Source: Tetragonia tetragonoides
Taxonomy: Eukaryota > Streptophyta > Magnoliopsida > Caryophyllales > Aizoaceae
Length of the DNA stretch: 64,000 nucleotides
Direction: 5' to 3'
NCBI GenBank assembly: GCA_038025085.1
Contig: CM076153.1
Coordinates: 6,355,501 to 6,419,500 of the forward strand
Both the position numbers and the translations under genes were made by a program. The notes under the pieces were generated by a model. It saw nothing but the letters and a program-made list of their open reading frames with translations. It ran no database searches and was not told where the DNA came from. Of the stretch, positions 48,062 through 60,700 are shown one piece after another. The number at the start of each line of letters is the position of its first letter. Position 1 is the stretch's first letter.

Positions 48062-51000
48062 TGAGCAAAAACGAAAAACGGGCCCGGGAAGCAGAAAAAT
48101 CAAAGGCTAATTCACGTTTTGGGCTTTCGGGAGGTCCCGGAATGAAGGTGTATATTTTCACATCACATCGCACGGGACATTCCTAGGGGACATGGAAGAC
48201 CCGTAGGGTCGGTTATCTGGTCCATGATAGGCTTGTAAAGGCAATTTTACGGAATGCCAATGTAAGGGCAGGAACACCGAAAACATGTGTGATATCAAAG
48301 TCCGGGATCAAGATGACTCTCCTAGAGCACCAAGGGTCCTCTAGGGTCATGATAGACTTCCTAGAGAAGTTTGGGAAAAAATGACACCCGGGCCCCGGGA
48401 AGCCAAAAACGAAGGCTATAATCTACGTTTTTGGAGCTCCCGGGAGGCCCGGCACGAAGATGTATATTTTCGCACCACATAGCTCGGGACACTCCTAGGG
48501 AACATGGAAGGCACTCGGGGTGGGTTATCAGGTGCCTGATGGGCTTGTAAGGACATTTTTACGGGACACCAATGTAAGAGCAGAAACAGGGTTACCAAAT
48601 TCGCTCCACACCCCCACGAACTACGAACTAGTTCGCCCGAACTAATTCGCCGTTCGTTAGAGTACTAGAACTCTCTGGTTCGCGACCTAGTACCCCTGAA
48701 GAGGCGAGCTGGAGAAGAAAGGACAGAAATACAGACAAAAAAGGAAAAAGGAGGAGAAAGAGGAGTTAACAGAGAGGAGAGAGAGGTAGAGAGAGAAGAA
48801 CCATGTGAGATTAATTACCCCCTTGGCTTTTTACCTTTCCAATACTGTCAGCATTAGTTACAGACTTACAGCTGTCCTGCACAATTTGTAATAGTAATTT
48901 ATTTTACCTTTTCCATACATTGGGCGACGTTTTGACCTTGGGCTTTGTTTTAACTTTTTGACCTTGTAACCCCCCACATTCTACTACAGTAGTATTTTTT
49001 ACTAGTATTGGAGTACTTTAGTCCACAAAAAAGTACATCTTCAACAAATGCACTAGCAAAATATATCCCCAAACTAACGAACTGGGTATCATGTAGTACC
49101 CCAACGAACAGAACTCCTTAGGAGTAACGAATTGCGAACTCGTACTACGTATTCGAACTGAGCGTACAACAAACTTGGTAATCATGGGCAGAAACACCAA
49201 AAACATAGGTGATATCAAAGTTCGGGGATCCAGATAATCTTCCTGGAGCACCGAGGGTCCTCTAGGGTCATGATAGACTCCCTGGAAAAATTTGGGAAAA
49301 AATGACACCCGCGCCGCAGGAAGCAAAAACCGAAGGCTATAATCCACGTTTTTTGGAGCTTCCAGGAGGTCCTGAAACGAAGGTGTATATTTTCACCCCA
49401 CATCACACTGGACAGTCCTATAGGATATAAGAGGCCCCCAGTGCCGGTTATCGGGTCCCTGATAGGCTTGGAAAGGCGTTTTTACAGGACACCAATGTAA
49501 GGGGCGAAACACCGAAAGCATGGGTGATTTCAAGGTTCGGGATCCGCATGACCTTTCTGGAGCATCGAGGATCCTGTAGGGTCATGATAGACTCCCTAGA
49601 GAAGTTTGGGCAAAAATGACACCCGAGCCCGGCAAGCCAAAAACAAAGGCTATCCACGTTTTGGGGCTTCCGGGAGGTCACGAAACGAAGGTGTATATTT
49701 TTGCACCACATCGCACGGGACACCCTTACGGGACATGGGACATGGGACACCACTGGGGTCGGTTATTGGGTCCATGATAGGCTTTGAAAGACGTTTTTAT
49801 GGGACATTAATGTAAGGGCCGGAACACCGAAAACATAGGTGATATCAAAATTCAGGGGGAGCACCGAGGGTCCTCTAGGGTCATGATAGATCCTCCCGAG
49901 ATGACTGGGCAAAAATGACACCAGAACCTCGGGAAGCCATATAATCCACGTTTTGGGGCTTCCGGGAGGCCCCAACACGAAGGTGTATATTTCCGTTCCA
50001 CATCGCTCGGGACACTCCTAGGGGACATGGGAGGCCCCCGGGGTCGGTTATAAGGTGCCTGATAGGCTAGTAAGGGCGTTTTTACGGGACACCAATGTAA
50101 GAGACGGAACACCGAAAGCATGAGTGGTATCAAAGTTTCGGGATTCGGATAACCCTCCTTGAGCATCGAGAGTCCTCTAGGGTCATCATAGACTCCCTGT
50201 AGAAGTTTGGGAAAAAATGACACCCAGGCCCCAGGAAGCCAAAAACGAATGTTTTGGTGCTTCGGGAGGTCCCGAAACGAAGGTGTATATTTTCGCACCA
50301 CATCGCACGGGACACATCAAGGGGACATGGGATTCCCCAGGTTCGGTTATCTGGTCATGATAGGCTTGGAAGAGCGTTTTCAAGGCACACCAATATAAGG
50401 GTCGGAACACCGAAAGCATGGGTGAAATCGAAGTTCGGGGATCCAGATGACCTTCCCGTAGCTCCAAGGGTCCTCTAGGGTTATAATAGATCCCCAGGAA
50501 AAGTTTGAGAAAAAATGACACCCGGGCCCTGGGCAGCCAAAAACGAAGGTTATAATCTTTGTTTTTGCGTTTCCGGGAGGTCCCGAAACGAAGGTGTATA
50601 ATTTCGTACCACATCGCACGTGACACCCTAGGGGTCATGGGAGGCTCCCGGGGTCTGTTATCGAGTCCCTGATAGGCTTACAAAAGCGTTTTTAAGAGAC
50701 ACTAATGTAAGGGTCGGAACATCGAACGGGTGATATCGAAGTTCGTGGATACGAATGACCCTCCCGGAGCACTAAGGGTCATCTACGGTCATGATAGCCC
50801 TCCCCCCCAAGATGTTTGGGCAAAAATGACACCCGGGCCTGGGAAAGCCAAAAACGAATGCTATAATCCACGTTTTTGGGGGCTTCTGGGAGGCCCCAGC
50901 ACCAAGGTTTATATTTTCGCACCAAATCGCTCGAGACACTCCTAGAGGATATGGAAGGCCCCCAGGGTCGGTTATCGGTTGCCTGACAAGCTTGTTAGGG

Positions 51001-54000
51001 GATTTTTACGGGACACCAATGTAAGGGCGGGAAACCAAAAGCATGAGTCGTATCAAAGTTCAGGGACCCGGATGACGCTCCTAGAGCACCGAGGGTCCTC
51101 TAGAGTCATAATAGACTCCCTAGAAAAGTTTGGGGAAAAATGACACCCGGGCCACGGGAAGCAAAAAACGAAGGCTATAATCCAAGTTTTTGGGGCTTCC
51201 GAGAGGTCAAGAAACGAAGGTGTATATTTTTGGACCACATCGCACGAGACTTCCGTACGGGACATGGGAAGCCCCCTGGGTCGGTTATTGGGTCTCTCAT
51301 AGGCTTGGAAACACGTTTTTACGGGACACTAATATAAGGACCAACACACCACCGAAAACATGGGTGATACCGAAGTTCGGGGATACGGATGACCCTCCCG
51401 GAGCACGAGGGTCCTCTAGGGTCATGATAGACCCTCCCGAGATGTTTAGGCAAAAATGACACTAGGGCTTCGGTAAACCAAAAACAAAGCCTATAATCCA
51501 CGTTTTTGGGGCTGCCGGGAGACCCCAACACGAAGGTGTATATTTCCGCTATACATCCCTCGGAACACTCCTAGGGGGTATAGGAGGCCCCTGTGGTCAG
51601 TTATATGGAGCATAATAGGCTTGTAAGGGCGTTTTTGCGGGACACCAATGTAAGGGTCGGAACACCGGAAGCATGGGTGATATCAAAGTTCGGGGATTCG
51701 GATGACCCTCCTTGAGCACGAAGAGTCCTCTAGGGTCATAATAGACTCACTGGAGAATTTTGGGAAAAAATGACACTCGGGGTCCGGGAAACCAAAAACG
51801 AAGGTTATAATCCACATTTTTGGTGTTTTCGGTGGGCCCGAAACGAAATTGCATATTTTCGCGCCACATCGCACGGGACACCTCAAGGGGACATGTGAGG
51901 CCCCAGGGGTCGGTTATCAGGTCATGATAGGCTGAAGAGCGTTTTTACGGGACACTAATATAAGGGCTGGAATACGAAAAGCATGGGTGATATCAGAGTT
52001 CGGGGATTTGGATGACCCTCCCATAGCACCAAGGGTCCTCTAGGGTTATAATAAACCACCTGGAGAAGTTTGGAAAAAAAATTACACCTGGGCCCCGGGA
52101 AGCCGAAAACGAAGGTTAATCCTTGTTTTTGGGATTCAGGGAGGTCCCGAAAAGGTGTATATTTTCGTACCACATCGCACGGGACACCCTAGGGGTCATG
52201 GGAGGCACACGGAGTCGGTTATCGGGTCCCTGATAGGCTTGCAAAAGCGTTTTTACGGGACACTAATGTAAGGGTCAAAACACCGAAAGCATGGGTAATA
52301 TCAAAGTTCGGGGATACGGATGACCCTCTCGGAGCACCGAGGGTCCTCTAGAATCATGATAGACCCCCCCCCCCGAGATGTTTGGGCAAAATGACATACG
52401 GGACCCGGAAAGCCTAAAACGAATGTTATTATCCACGTTTTTGGGGGTTTTGAAAGCCCGAGCACGAAGGTGTAAATTTTCGCACTAAATCGCTCGAGAC
52501 ACTCCTAGGGGATATGGAAGTCCCCCGGGGTCGGTTATCGGGTGCCTGATAAGCTTGTTAGGGCGTTTTTTCGGGAGACCAATATAAGGGCAGGAACATC
52601 GCGAAAGCATGGGTTGTATCAAAGTTCAAGGATCCGGATGACCCTCCTAGAGTACCGAGGGTCCTCTAGGGTCATAATAGACTCCCTGGAGAAGTTTGGG
52701 AAAAATTGACACCCGCACCCCTGGAAGCCAAAAACGAAGGCTTATAATCCACGTTTTTGGAGTTTCCGGGAGGTCACGAAACGAATGTGTATTTTTTTGC
52801 ACCACATCGCACGGGAACCCTCAGGGGACATGGGAGGCCCCAGGGTCGGTTATTGGGTCCCTGATAGGCTTGGAAAGACGTTTTTACGGGACACTAATGT
52901 AAGGGCTAGAACACCGAACACATGGGTGATATCGAAGAACGGGGATACGGATGACCCTCCCAGTGCATCGAGGGTCCTCTAGGGTCATGATAGACCCTCC
53001 CGAGATGTTTTGGGGGAAAATGACAACCGGGCACCGGGAAACCAAAAACGAAGGCTATAATCCACGTTTTGGGGGTTTTCCGGGAGGCCACGCACGAAGG
53101 TGTATATTTTCGCACCAAATCGCTCGAGACACTCATAAGGGATATGAGAGGCCCCCGGGATCGGTTATCGGGTGCCTGAAAAGCTTGTAATGGCGTTTTT
53201 ACGGGACACCAGTGTAAGGGCGGGAACACCGAAAGTATGGGTCGTATCAATGTTCGGGGATCCGGATGACCCTCCTTGAGCACCGAGGGTCCTCTATGGT
53301 CATTATAGACTCCCTGGAGAAATTTGGGAAAAAATGACACCCGAGCACTGTGAAGCCAAAAACAAAGGTTATAATCCACGTTTTTGGGGCTTTCCGGAGG
53401 TCCCGAAAGAAAGGTGTATATTTTCGCCCCACATCACACGGGACACTCGTAAGAGTCGTGGGAGGGCCTCAGGGTAGGTTATCGGGCCCCTGATTGGCTT
53501 GGAAGAGTGTTTTTACGAGAGTAATAATAGTCCCCCCCCCCTCCCCCGAGATGTTTGAGCAAAAATACAACCGGGCCACGGAATACCAAAAACGAAGGCT
53601 AGAATCCACGTTTTTGGGGCTTCCCGGAGGCCACAGCACGAAGGTGTATATTTTGCACCACATCACTCGGGATAGTACTAGGAGACATGGGAGGCCCCCC
53701 GGCGTCGGTTATCGAGTGCCTGATAGGCTTGGAAGGGCGTTTTTACGGGACACCAATGTAAGGGCGGGAACAACGAAAGTAGGGTGGTATCAAAGTTCGG
53801 GGATCTAGATGACCGTCCTTGAGCACCGAGGGTCATCTAGGATCATAATAGGCTCCCTGAAAAAGTTTGGGAAAAAATGACACCCGAGCCCGGGAAGCCA
53901 AAAATGAAGGTTATAATCCACGTTTTTGGGGCTTCCAGGAGGTCCTAAAATGAAGGTGTATATTTTCGCACCACATCGCACGGGACACCTCTAGAGGACA

Positions 54001-56090
54001 TGGGAGGCCCCATATGTCGATGATTGGAACATTGGGTCCCTAATAGGCTTGTAAGAGCGTTTTTACGGGACAAAAATGTAAGGGCCGGAACACCGAAAGC
54101 ATGGGTAATATCAAAGTTCGGGGATCCAGATGACCCTCCTGAAACGCCAAGGGTCTTCTAGGGGCATGATAGACTCCCTTGAGAAATTTGGGAAAAAATG
54201 ACACTCGGGCCCTCGTGAAGGTAAAAACGAAGGCTAGAATACACGTTTTTGGGGCTTCCGAGAGTTCCTGAAACGAAGGTGTGTATTTTCGTACCACATC
54301 GCACGGGACACCCCTAGGGGACATGGGAGGCCCTCAGGGTCGGTTATCGGGTCCCTGGTAGGTTTGGAAGGGTGTTTACATGAGACACAAATGTAAGGTC
54401 GGAACACTGAAAGCATGGGTAATATTGATGTTTGGGGATCCGAATGACCCTTCTGGAATACCGATGGTCCTCTAGTTTTATGATAGACCCCTGTAGAAGT
54501 TTTGGCAAAAATGACACCCAGGCCCCAGGAAGCGAAAAACAAAGGCTATAATCCACGTTTTTGGGGCTTCCGAGAGGTCACGAAGGTGTATATTTTTGCA
54601 CCACATCGTACGGGACACCCCTAGGGGACATCAGAGGCCCTCGGGGTCGGTTATCGAGTCTCTGATAGGCTTGGAAGAAAATTTTTATAAGACACTAATG
54701 TAGGGTCGACCGTAAACATGGGTGATATCGAAGTTTGGGGATCTGGATGACCCTCCTGGAGTATCAAGGGTCCTCTAGGGTCATGATATACCCCTGGAGA
54801 AGTTTGGGCAAAAGTGACACCCGGGCCTCGAGAAGCAAAAACCGAAGGATATAATCCACGTTTTTAGGGCTTCCGGGAGACCCCCGCACGAAGGTGTGAA
54901 AGGACACTCCTATAGGACATGGGAAGCCCCCGGGGTCGTTTATCGGGTGCCTGATAGGCTTGTAAGGGCTTTTTTACGGGACGAGGAGAGACTCCCTGGA
55001 GAAGTTTGGGAATGAATGACACTCGGGCCTTTGGAAGCCAAGACGAAGGTTATAATCCACGATTTTGGGGCTTCCGGGAGGTCACGTAAAGAAAGTATAT
55101 ATTTTCGCACCACATCGCACGGGACACCCCTAAGGGACATTGGAGGGCCCAGGGTCAATTATCAAGTTCCTGATTGGCTTGGACTGGTTTTTATGGGACA
55201 CCAATGTAAGGGCCGGAACACCGAAAGCATGGGTGATATCGAAGTTCGGGGATCCGGATGACCCTCCCGAAGCACCGAGGGTCCTTTAGGGTCATGATAG
55301 ATCCCCTGGAGAAGTATGGGCAAATATGACACTCGGGCCCTAGGAAGCCAAAAAAGAAGGCTATTATCCACGTTTTTGGGGCTTCCGGGAGGCCCCTGTA
55401 TGAAGGTGTATATTCTCGCACCACATCGCTTGTGACACTCCTATGGGACATGGGATGTCCTCGGGCTTGTAAGGGCGTTTTTACGGGACACTAATGGGAA
55501 CATGGAAAGCATGGGTGATATTGAAGTTCGGGAATCCGGATGACCCTTCTAGAGTACCGAGTCCTCTAGGGTCATAATAGACTCCCTGAAGAAGTTTGGG
55601 AAAAAATGACACTCGGGCCCTTTGGAAGCCAAAAACGAAGGTTATAATCCACGTTTTTGGGGCTTCCGGTTGGTCCGGAAACGAGGTTGTATATTTCCGC
55701 ACATCGCACAGGACACCTCTAGGGGACATGGGAGGCGCCCAGTGTCGGTCATCGGGTCCCTGATAGGCTTGTAACGGCGTCTTTACGGGACACCAATGTA
55801 AGGGCCGAAGGGTGATATCGATGTTCGAGGATATCGATGACTCTCTTGGAGCACCGACGGTCATTTAGGGTCATGATAGATTCCTAGAGAAGTTTAGGCA
55901 AAGATGACACCTGGCCAGGAAGCCAAAAACGAAGGCGTTAATCTACATTTTTGGGGCTTCCGAGAGGCCTCGGAACAAATGTTTAAATTTTCACAGCACA
56001 TGGCACGGGACACCCCTAGGGGATATGGGAGGCCCCTAGGGTAGGCTATCGGGGCACTGGTAAGCTTGGGAGGGCGAATTACGGGACATC
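48062..56090 (-). repeat. 310-bp tandem repeat family, array 3 (minus orientation, ~25 units)
   Basis: The anchor ATAATCCACGTTTTTGGGGC, or a variant, occurs about 25 times from 48113 to 55946. Spacing is mostly 302-321 bp, with short units near 53378-53607 (230), 54859-55059 (201) and 55368-55648 (280). The unit reads, in order: GGTCGGTTATCGGGTCCCTG, ATAGGCTTGGAAGGGCGTTT, TTACGGGACACCAATGTAAG, GGCCGGAACACCGAAAGCAT, GGGTGATATCGAAGTTCGGG, GATCCGGATGACCCTCC, GAGCACCGAGGGTCCTCTAG, GGTCATGATAGACTCCCTGG, AGAAGTTTGGGAAAAAATGA, CACCCGGGCCCCGGGAAGCC, AAAAACGAAGG, the anchor, TTCCGGGAGGTCCCGAAACG, AAGGTGTATATTTTCGCACC and ACATCGCACGGGACACCCCT. A MITE-like insertion splits one unit at 48589-49187. No protein is supported. 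Confidence 0.93.
48580..49196. mobile_element. MITE-like insertion in repeat array 3 with 9-bp target duplication
   Basis: GCAGAAACA flanks the insert at 48580-48588 and 49188-49196. The repeat unit on either side joins across the insert. The 599-bp insert starts GGGTTACCAAATTCGC and ends CAAACTTGGTAATCATGG, so its ends are imperfect inverted repeats (GTTACCAA and TTGGTAAT cores). The interior carries several short GTTCG/CGAAC words and no coding frame. A 9-bp duplication fits Mutator-like elements, but superfamily assignment is inference. Confidence 0.7.
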
Positions 56091-57274
56091 GGAGGCTAAT
56101 CCTCGTCTTTTGGGTACCGTACATGCCTCCTCACTGCCCCGTGCCACCAAACCTACCCTCAAGTCCTCTCTACTATTATAGTGAGGTCTCATAGTTTTCC
56201 CCTATTTTTTTGATGTGATTTGGAGATTTTTTGGGTATTTTTTCTATTTATTTCCTATTTTTCTGTGTATTTTTTAATTCAAAATTAAATTAAATGGCTA
56301 ACTTGTGTGACATAAAAAGTTTGGGGAGATAAGTAGCTACAAATAGTATATCTATATTTTGTTTTCTTTTCTGATAACTTTCTCACCGAGTCATCAACTC
56401 TAGCGCTACTCATCCTTCCTTCTCCCTTCCTCCTTTCTTAATCAAGCAACAATATAACCCAAATGCAATGCAAAATCAATGACATAATCCACAACTTATT
56501 GTATACCAAACACATGAGCATCAATTGAGAAACATTCGCAGATAGCAATGAAAATTACCAATTACACAATAATACACAATCATTGTTCATTATTAACCAG
56601 TCAAAGATGGTTCTATTCAAACAAGAATATACCCAGAAACCGAGAGAGATAGACCGAAAATGTGAGGGCTTGGAGAAATGGGTTGAGGAAAATAATACCT
56701 TTTTTCCAAAAAAAACACCATGTCTGGCATTGATTTGATAAATGAAAACCCAGAAAAGCCGTGAGTGAGCACCGCTGCCATTGACGACATTCTTTCCTTC
56801 AAGCTTCTCACTTGTCACTTGTCACTTGTCAGAAGCTCTCTCTTTCTCTCTCCTCTGTATTTCTTGGACGCAATTTCCCCAGTCAGAACCCAAAGAAGGG
56901 GAAGTTAAATAGATAAAAGAACTGCCATTGGCGATCTGTAGATCACCGAAAAGGGTGAAATCAGAAGTAAAGTCTGGGCTTTTCTCGTCATTGAACCCTG
57001 GAAGTGAGAATGACTTGTGTAATTGTTCTCCGTGGTTCTGGATTAATATTTTTGCTTCTTGTAATTTGTTTCACTTGTGTAATTAATAGGGAAATTTTGA
57101 GTTCATTTTGTGGAATTGAAGACCCTCGAGGAAAATAAAATTGACAAGTAGAAAGAAGCGATGGATGTTGTCATGTTGAAGGGGAAATAGTAATAAAAAA
57201 TAAAATAATAAAAAACCAGAAAAGGGAAAAGTTCTAATATTTGCTACCTCACCGGAAAGATAACGTATTGCTCT
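56091..57274. other. Region after array 3, no clear gene
   Basis: The GC-rich repeat stops near 56090 and AT-rich sequence resumes. A possible short exon lies at about 56705-56795 on the minus strand (see the findings). ACTTGTC is tandemly repeated three times near 56810-56830. Confidence 0.45.
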
Positions 57275-57545
57275 GTTCTGTTCAACAGAAAAAAATTTAG
57301 CTCAACTAAAATAAATTAAACTGAATTTATTTTTTTTAACTTGGCCTTTAACTAATTACAAATCTTTCAAAACATATTTTGGAATCATTTGAAATTATGT
57401 TTTGAAATCTTTCTCAATGACATAAACATCACCCAAAATTTATTTCGGAAAAAAAAGTTATCTAAGTCATAAAGTTTCACATAAACTGAACTAAACTAAA
57501 TTGAACATAACATAAGTGAACTGAACTGAACTTAAAAAGAAGTTC
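57275..57545. repeat. GAACTGAACT-type dispersed repeat
   Basis: It carries CTCAACTAAAATAAATTAAA, AACTGAACTAAACTAAATTG and GTGAACTGAACTGAAC words. The same loose family occurs at 1825, 4597, 13225 and 18285. Confidence 0.45.
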
Positions 57546-57997
57546 AGGAGAACAGAGTCTTAACCATTTCAAATTAATGCCATGAAAATCCCATCTTCGA
57601 ATTATTTTTATTTGATTGGTCAAACTTTATATTATTTTTTTTCAAAATTTTCTATTTTATTATACATATTAATTGTCAAATAAAGCATCACATTAGTCTC
57701 ATTGGAAATCTTAAAAAGCAAGTTGAAGTATAATTTGGAATGAATGGAGTATAAAAATTAAGATAAGGCAAAAAATATACCAAACGATAATTGGAGCTAA
57801 CCCTTGTAGACACTTGATTGTAATTGTGATGTATTATTTTTCACTCGTCTAACCGTTTGGTTCGATTTAGTTCAGTAGTATTCGATTTGTCTTAGTTTAT
57901 ATTCAATATAGTACAATTTAGTTCAATAAATTAAAAAAGAATACACCTTAAGATACTAGGTGGACTACTATTTTATGGCAAATCTATTATACTCTAA
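57546..57997. other. Intergenic, AT-rich
   Basis: No gene or definable element is seen. Some GTTCAGTAG/TTCAATAAA words near 57870-57930 resemble the dispersed repeat before it. Confidence 0.45.
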
Positions 57998-58259
57998 GAT
58001 ACTAAGGTTTTTTTTTTTTTTTTTCTTCAAGGACGCATGCAATAGCCCGCAAACCAAATGCGGCGAACAAGCCAATCCATCTAATCTTTAATGGGCTGAC
58101 AGACACAAGCAGAGGATGAAACCCTCCCTGCAAAGAAAGGTAGAGAAGTTTTTATTCTCCCTACATGAATGAGGATTTAATTTGAAGCCCTGACCACTGG
58201 ATTATAAGGATGAGACTCTTACCATTTGAGCTCTCACCTCATTCTCCTAGGATACTAAG
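57998..58259 (-). mobile_element. tRNA-derived SINE with poly-A tail (minus strand)
   Basis: GATACTAAG at 57998-58006 and 58251-58259 is a 9-bp direct repeat flanking the element, with one further near-match base at each end. A poly-T run at 58008-58024 is the tail read from the minus strand. At the other end, minus-strand AGCTCAAATGGTAAGAGTCT resembles a tRNA A box, and GGGCTTCAAATTAAATCC a degenerate B box. This is a full-length or nearly full-length SINE of a different family from the (GTT)n-tailed ones. Confidence 0.75.
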
Positions 58260-59435
58260 TTAGTGGACTGCTATTTTGAGGCAAATTTCTTACACAGCTG
58301 GAGTTTGTAGACGTCCAAATCTAGTGCGGTAGGTATTTATAGCATCTCGTGTTCATTATTGACCTCCTAATTACTATTGCGCCAACCGAGTAATGAATGA
58401 TGGTTCAGCCAAATCAAGCTGAATTGAAAAAATCTCAATCGTGTATACAGGCTTTATTATTTTAATTTTAAATTCAATGTATATATGTGCCAATGAGTAG
58501 GATATATAGTTTGCATGTATATCCATTAGTTTAACTTTTTAACACGGATTCTTAAATGAGGTCGCCTCAATGTTTAATCATCAGCTCAAATAAATTTGAC
58601 CTTATACTGATGTTAGGTTTGAGTATAAAGGTAGCATCATGTTGAATGGGCCTCATATAAAACCCATTACGTATACTCTATTTTTTACTCAAGTTAAAGT
58701 AATAGCGGGAGTCATGTTTATATTGTCAATTTAGATTGATATGGTCTAAACTCTAAATCAATATCCTACCTCTTACAATTGGAAATAGATCCTCCCCTGT
58801 GCGCTGTGTGGTCACGATCAAGTGCACTGGTAGTAATTAAGAAGAGATGTGAAAATAGTTTGTTTACATTTAGAAACTGGTTTATTTGAAAACATAGGTT
58901 TTTAAGAGTGCATGAAAATAGTTCACCCCATCAGGCATCAGTATAGAGTATAGACACTACTGGCCGATCCCCAAGCATTGAGAAGCGGAATTCATGGAAT
59001 CCACTTAGAGCCAAATTGTTAATATTTAAGTTTTAATAAAATTTATAAAAAAATCCCTTTATAAAAGGTAACTTTTAATTTATTTATTTTTTTGAAGAAA
59101 TGTGCTACATAATACCTATTAAAAGAGAGTGCGCTCACTTAAATTATTGGATTTTATCCGCCACTAATTATTGATTCAAAAATGCTCCTTTACTGCGTGG
59201 GAGTATTGGTCCTCTGTCATGCAAATGGCAAGTTAAGTAAACATGAGATCCTTGTTGGCTGGTTCACCTGGCTGGATAGATGTTGACACATATGGCTCTA
59301 GATAAATTTGATTGGTCTTAATTAATAACCTTACAGGCCGGGTATATGGAGGAACTTTCCAAGTGGACATCCTCATCACAGAGTTATGAGCCTATATACA
59401 TTTTCTTGTATTAAATCTTTACTATAATGTTAACA
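58260..59435. other. Intergenic, no gene recognised
   Basis: AT-rich sequence without a protein-like frame or definable repeat. Confidence 0.45.
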
Positions 59436-60469
59436 TCTAATATATATATATAAAATATGTGGCTTGCCATATCATCATGTCCAGTTAGCATCTTATCCAA
59501 AAGTCAATATTATTTATGTCCCCCTAATTAATGAAATACATGCATGCACACACCATGTAATCTAATTAAATGCGGATACATGAACATAAACTTCATAATA
59601 CGGTACATGAACTTAACTTTAATCATACTAAAAGTAGACATAATGAATTTAGTAAGGGAAATAGTCACAAGTAATAATTATTTATAAAAAATGATAAAAA
59701 TTATGTATCGATAATATTTATACATACATCTCAAAAAAATTTAAGGGATTTCATTTCATACCTCAGCTAAATAGTAGAAAGGCAATATTGAGAAATTACA
59801 TGACTACACACCATGGAGATGGAGAAATATAGTGTTCGGTAGAATGTGTGAATAATATAGTTGTAAAGATAATTAATTTCTTTAATAATCATTTTAATTT
59901 TAAAAAAATAGAAAACTAATTGATATCTCTACATGGATCCAAACAACAGTTGTATAACAAATGGGATGACACATATAAGAAATTTAACATCAAATATAAT
60001 GTAAACCTATTGTAGTAAAAAAGAAAAGAAAATACGATGAAAAACAAAGATAGATAAGAACCATTTCTAGAAAGTTGTGTAAATAAGTAAACACATCATG
60101 GGGGTATAAATATATCAATTGAAATAGTATATGGTATATGGTATGTCAAGATGATAGTTATGAATCTGGCACTTAACTATTTTTTTTGAATAAAATATAT
60201 AAAATTCATTTATCCGTTTGGATCAAACAACTATTTTCATGTCAAATAAGCAAATTTACATTACATAGCTATAAATAAAAAATAAATAAAAAGGAAAAAA
60301 AACATTACACAGTACAGTAGTACAACTTTGATTTTGTGTAACTCTATATTACTTGCTATATACCTAATTGATATATTATTCTTTTATTAATAATTTAATA
60401 ATAGCATTGAAAAATATATTTTCTAATGATAATTTACAAGCTCGTGCATCGCACGGGGCATACACCTAG
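59436..60469 (+). mobile_element. Probable non-autonomous Helitron
   Basis: The right end has the hairpin CTCGTGCATCGCACGGGG at about 60440-60457. Twelve bases later comes CTAG followed by host T, as expected for a Helitron 3' terminus. A plausible 5' terminus, TCTAATATATATATATAAAA, lies at 59436 after a host A. The 1034-bp interior is AT-rich and non-coding. The 3' end is convincing and the 5' end is tentative. Confidence 0.5.
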
Positions 60470-60549
60470 TAAGACCTAAAAACAAAACATATATACATTA
60501 TCTTAACATGAGACGAGACGTTCTGTTAACTCATTTATGCATTAAATCA

Positions 60550-60700
60550 AGGAGGTGTGGTTGAGTGGTAGGGACTCATCCATCTTTAATCAAGGTCGAG
60601 GGTTCGAATCTCGCATTGGACAGGTTCGAATCTTGCATTGGACAGGTTCGAATCTTGCATTGGACAGGTTCGAATCTCATCCATCTACACCAGGTTCACT
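60550..60700 (+). mobile_element. tRNA-derived SINE head with four tandem B boxes
   Basis: GTGGTTGAGTGGTAGGGACT resembles a tRNA D-arm and A box. GGTTCGAATCTCGCATTGGA starts at 60601, then the 22-bp unit GGTTCGAATCTTGCATTGGA (plus CA) repeats from 60623 and 60645, and a fourth GGTTCGAATCTC starts at 60667. The first B box sits in a T-arm-like stem (CGAGG/TCTCG). No acceptor stem is present, so it is not a tRNA gene. Confidence 0.75.

Noticed and set aside
49448..55864. Many 60-157-codon frames in array 3
   Set aside because: Each spans parts of one or two repeat units. Unit lengths are not multiples of three, so no frame is maintained along the array.
60556..60620. tRNA gene
   Set aside because: A and B boxes and a T-arm are present, but no acceptor stem or proper anticodon arm. 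It fits a tRNA-derived SINE head better.
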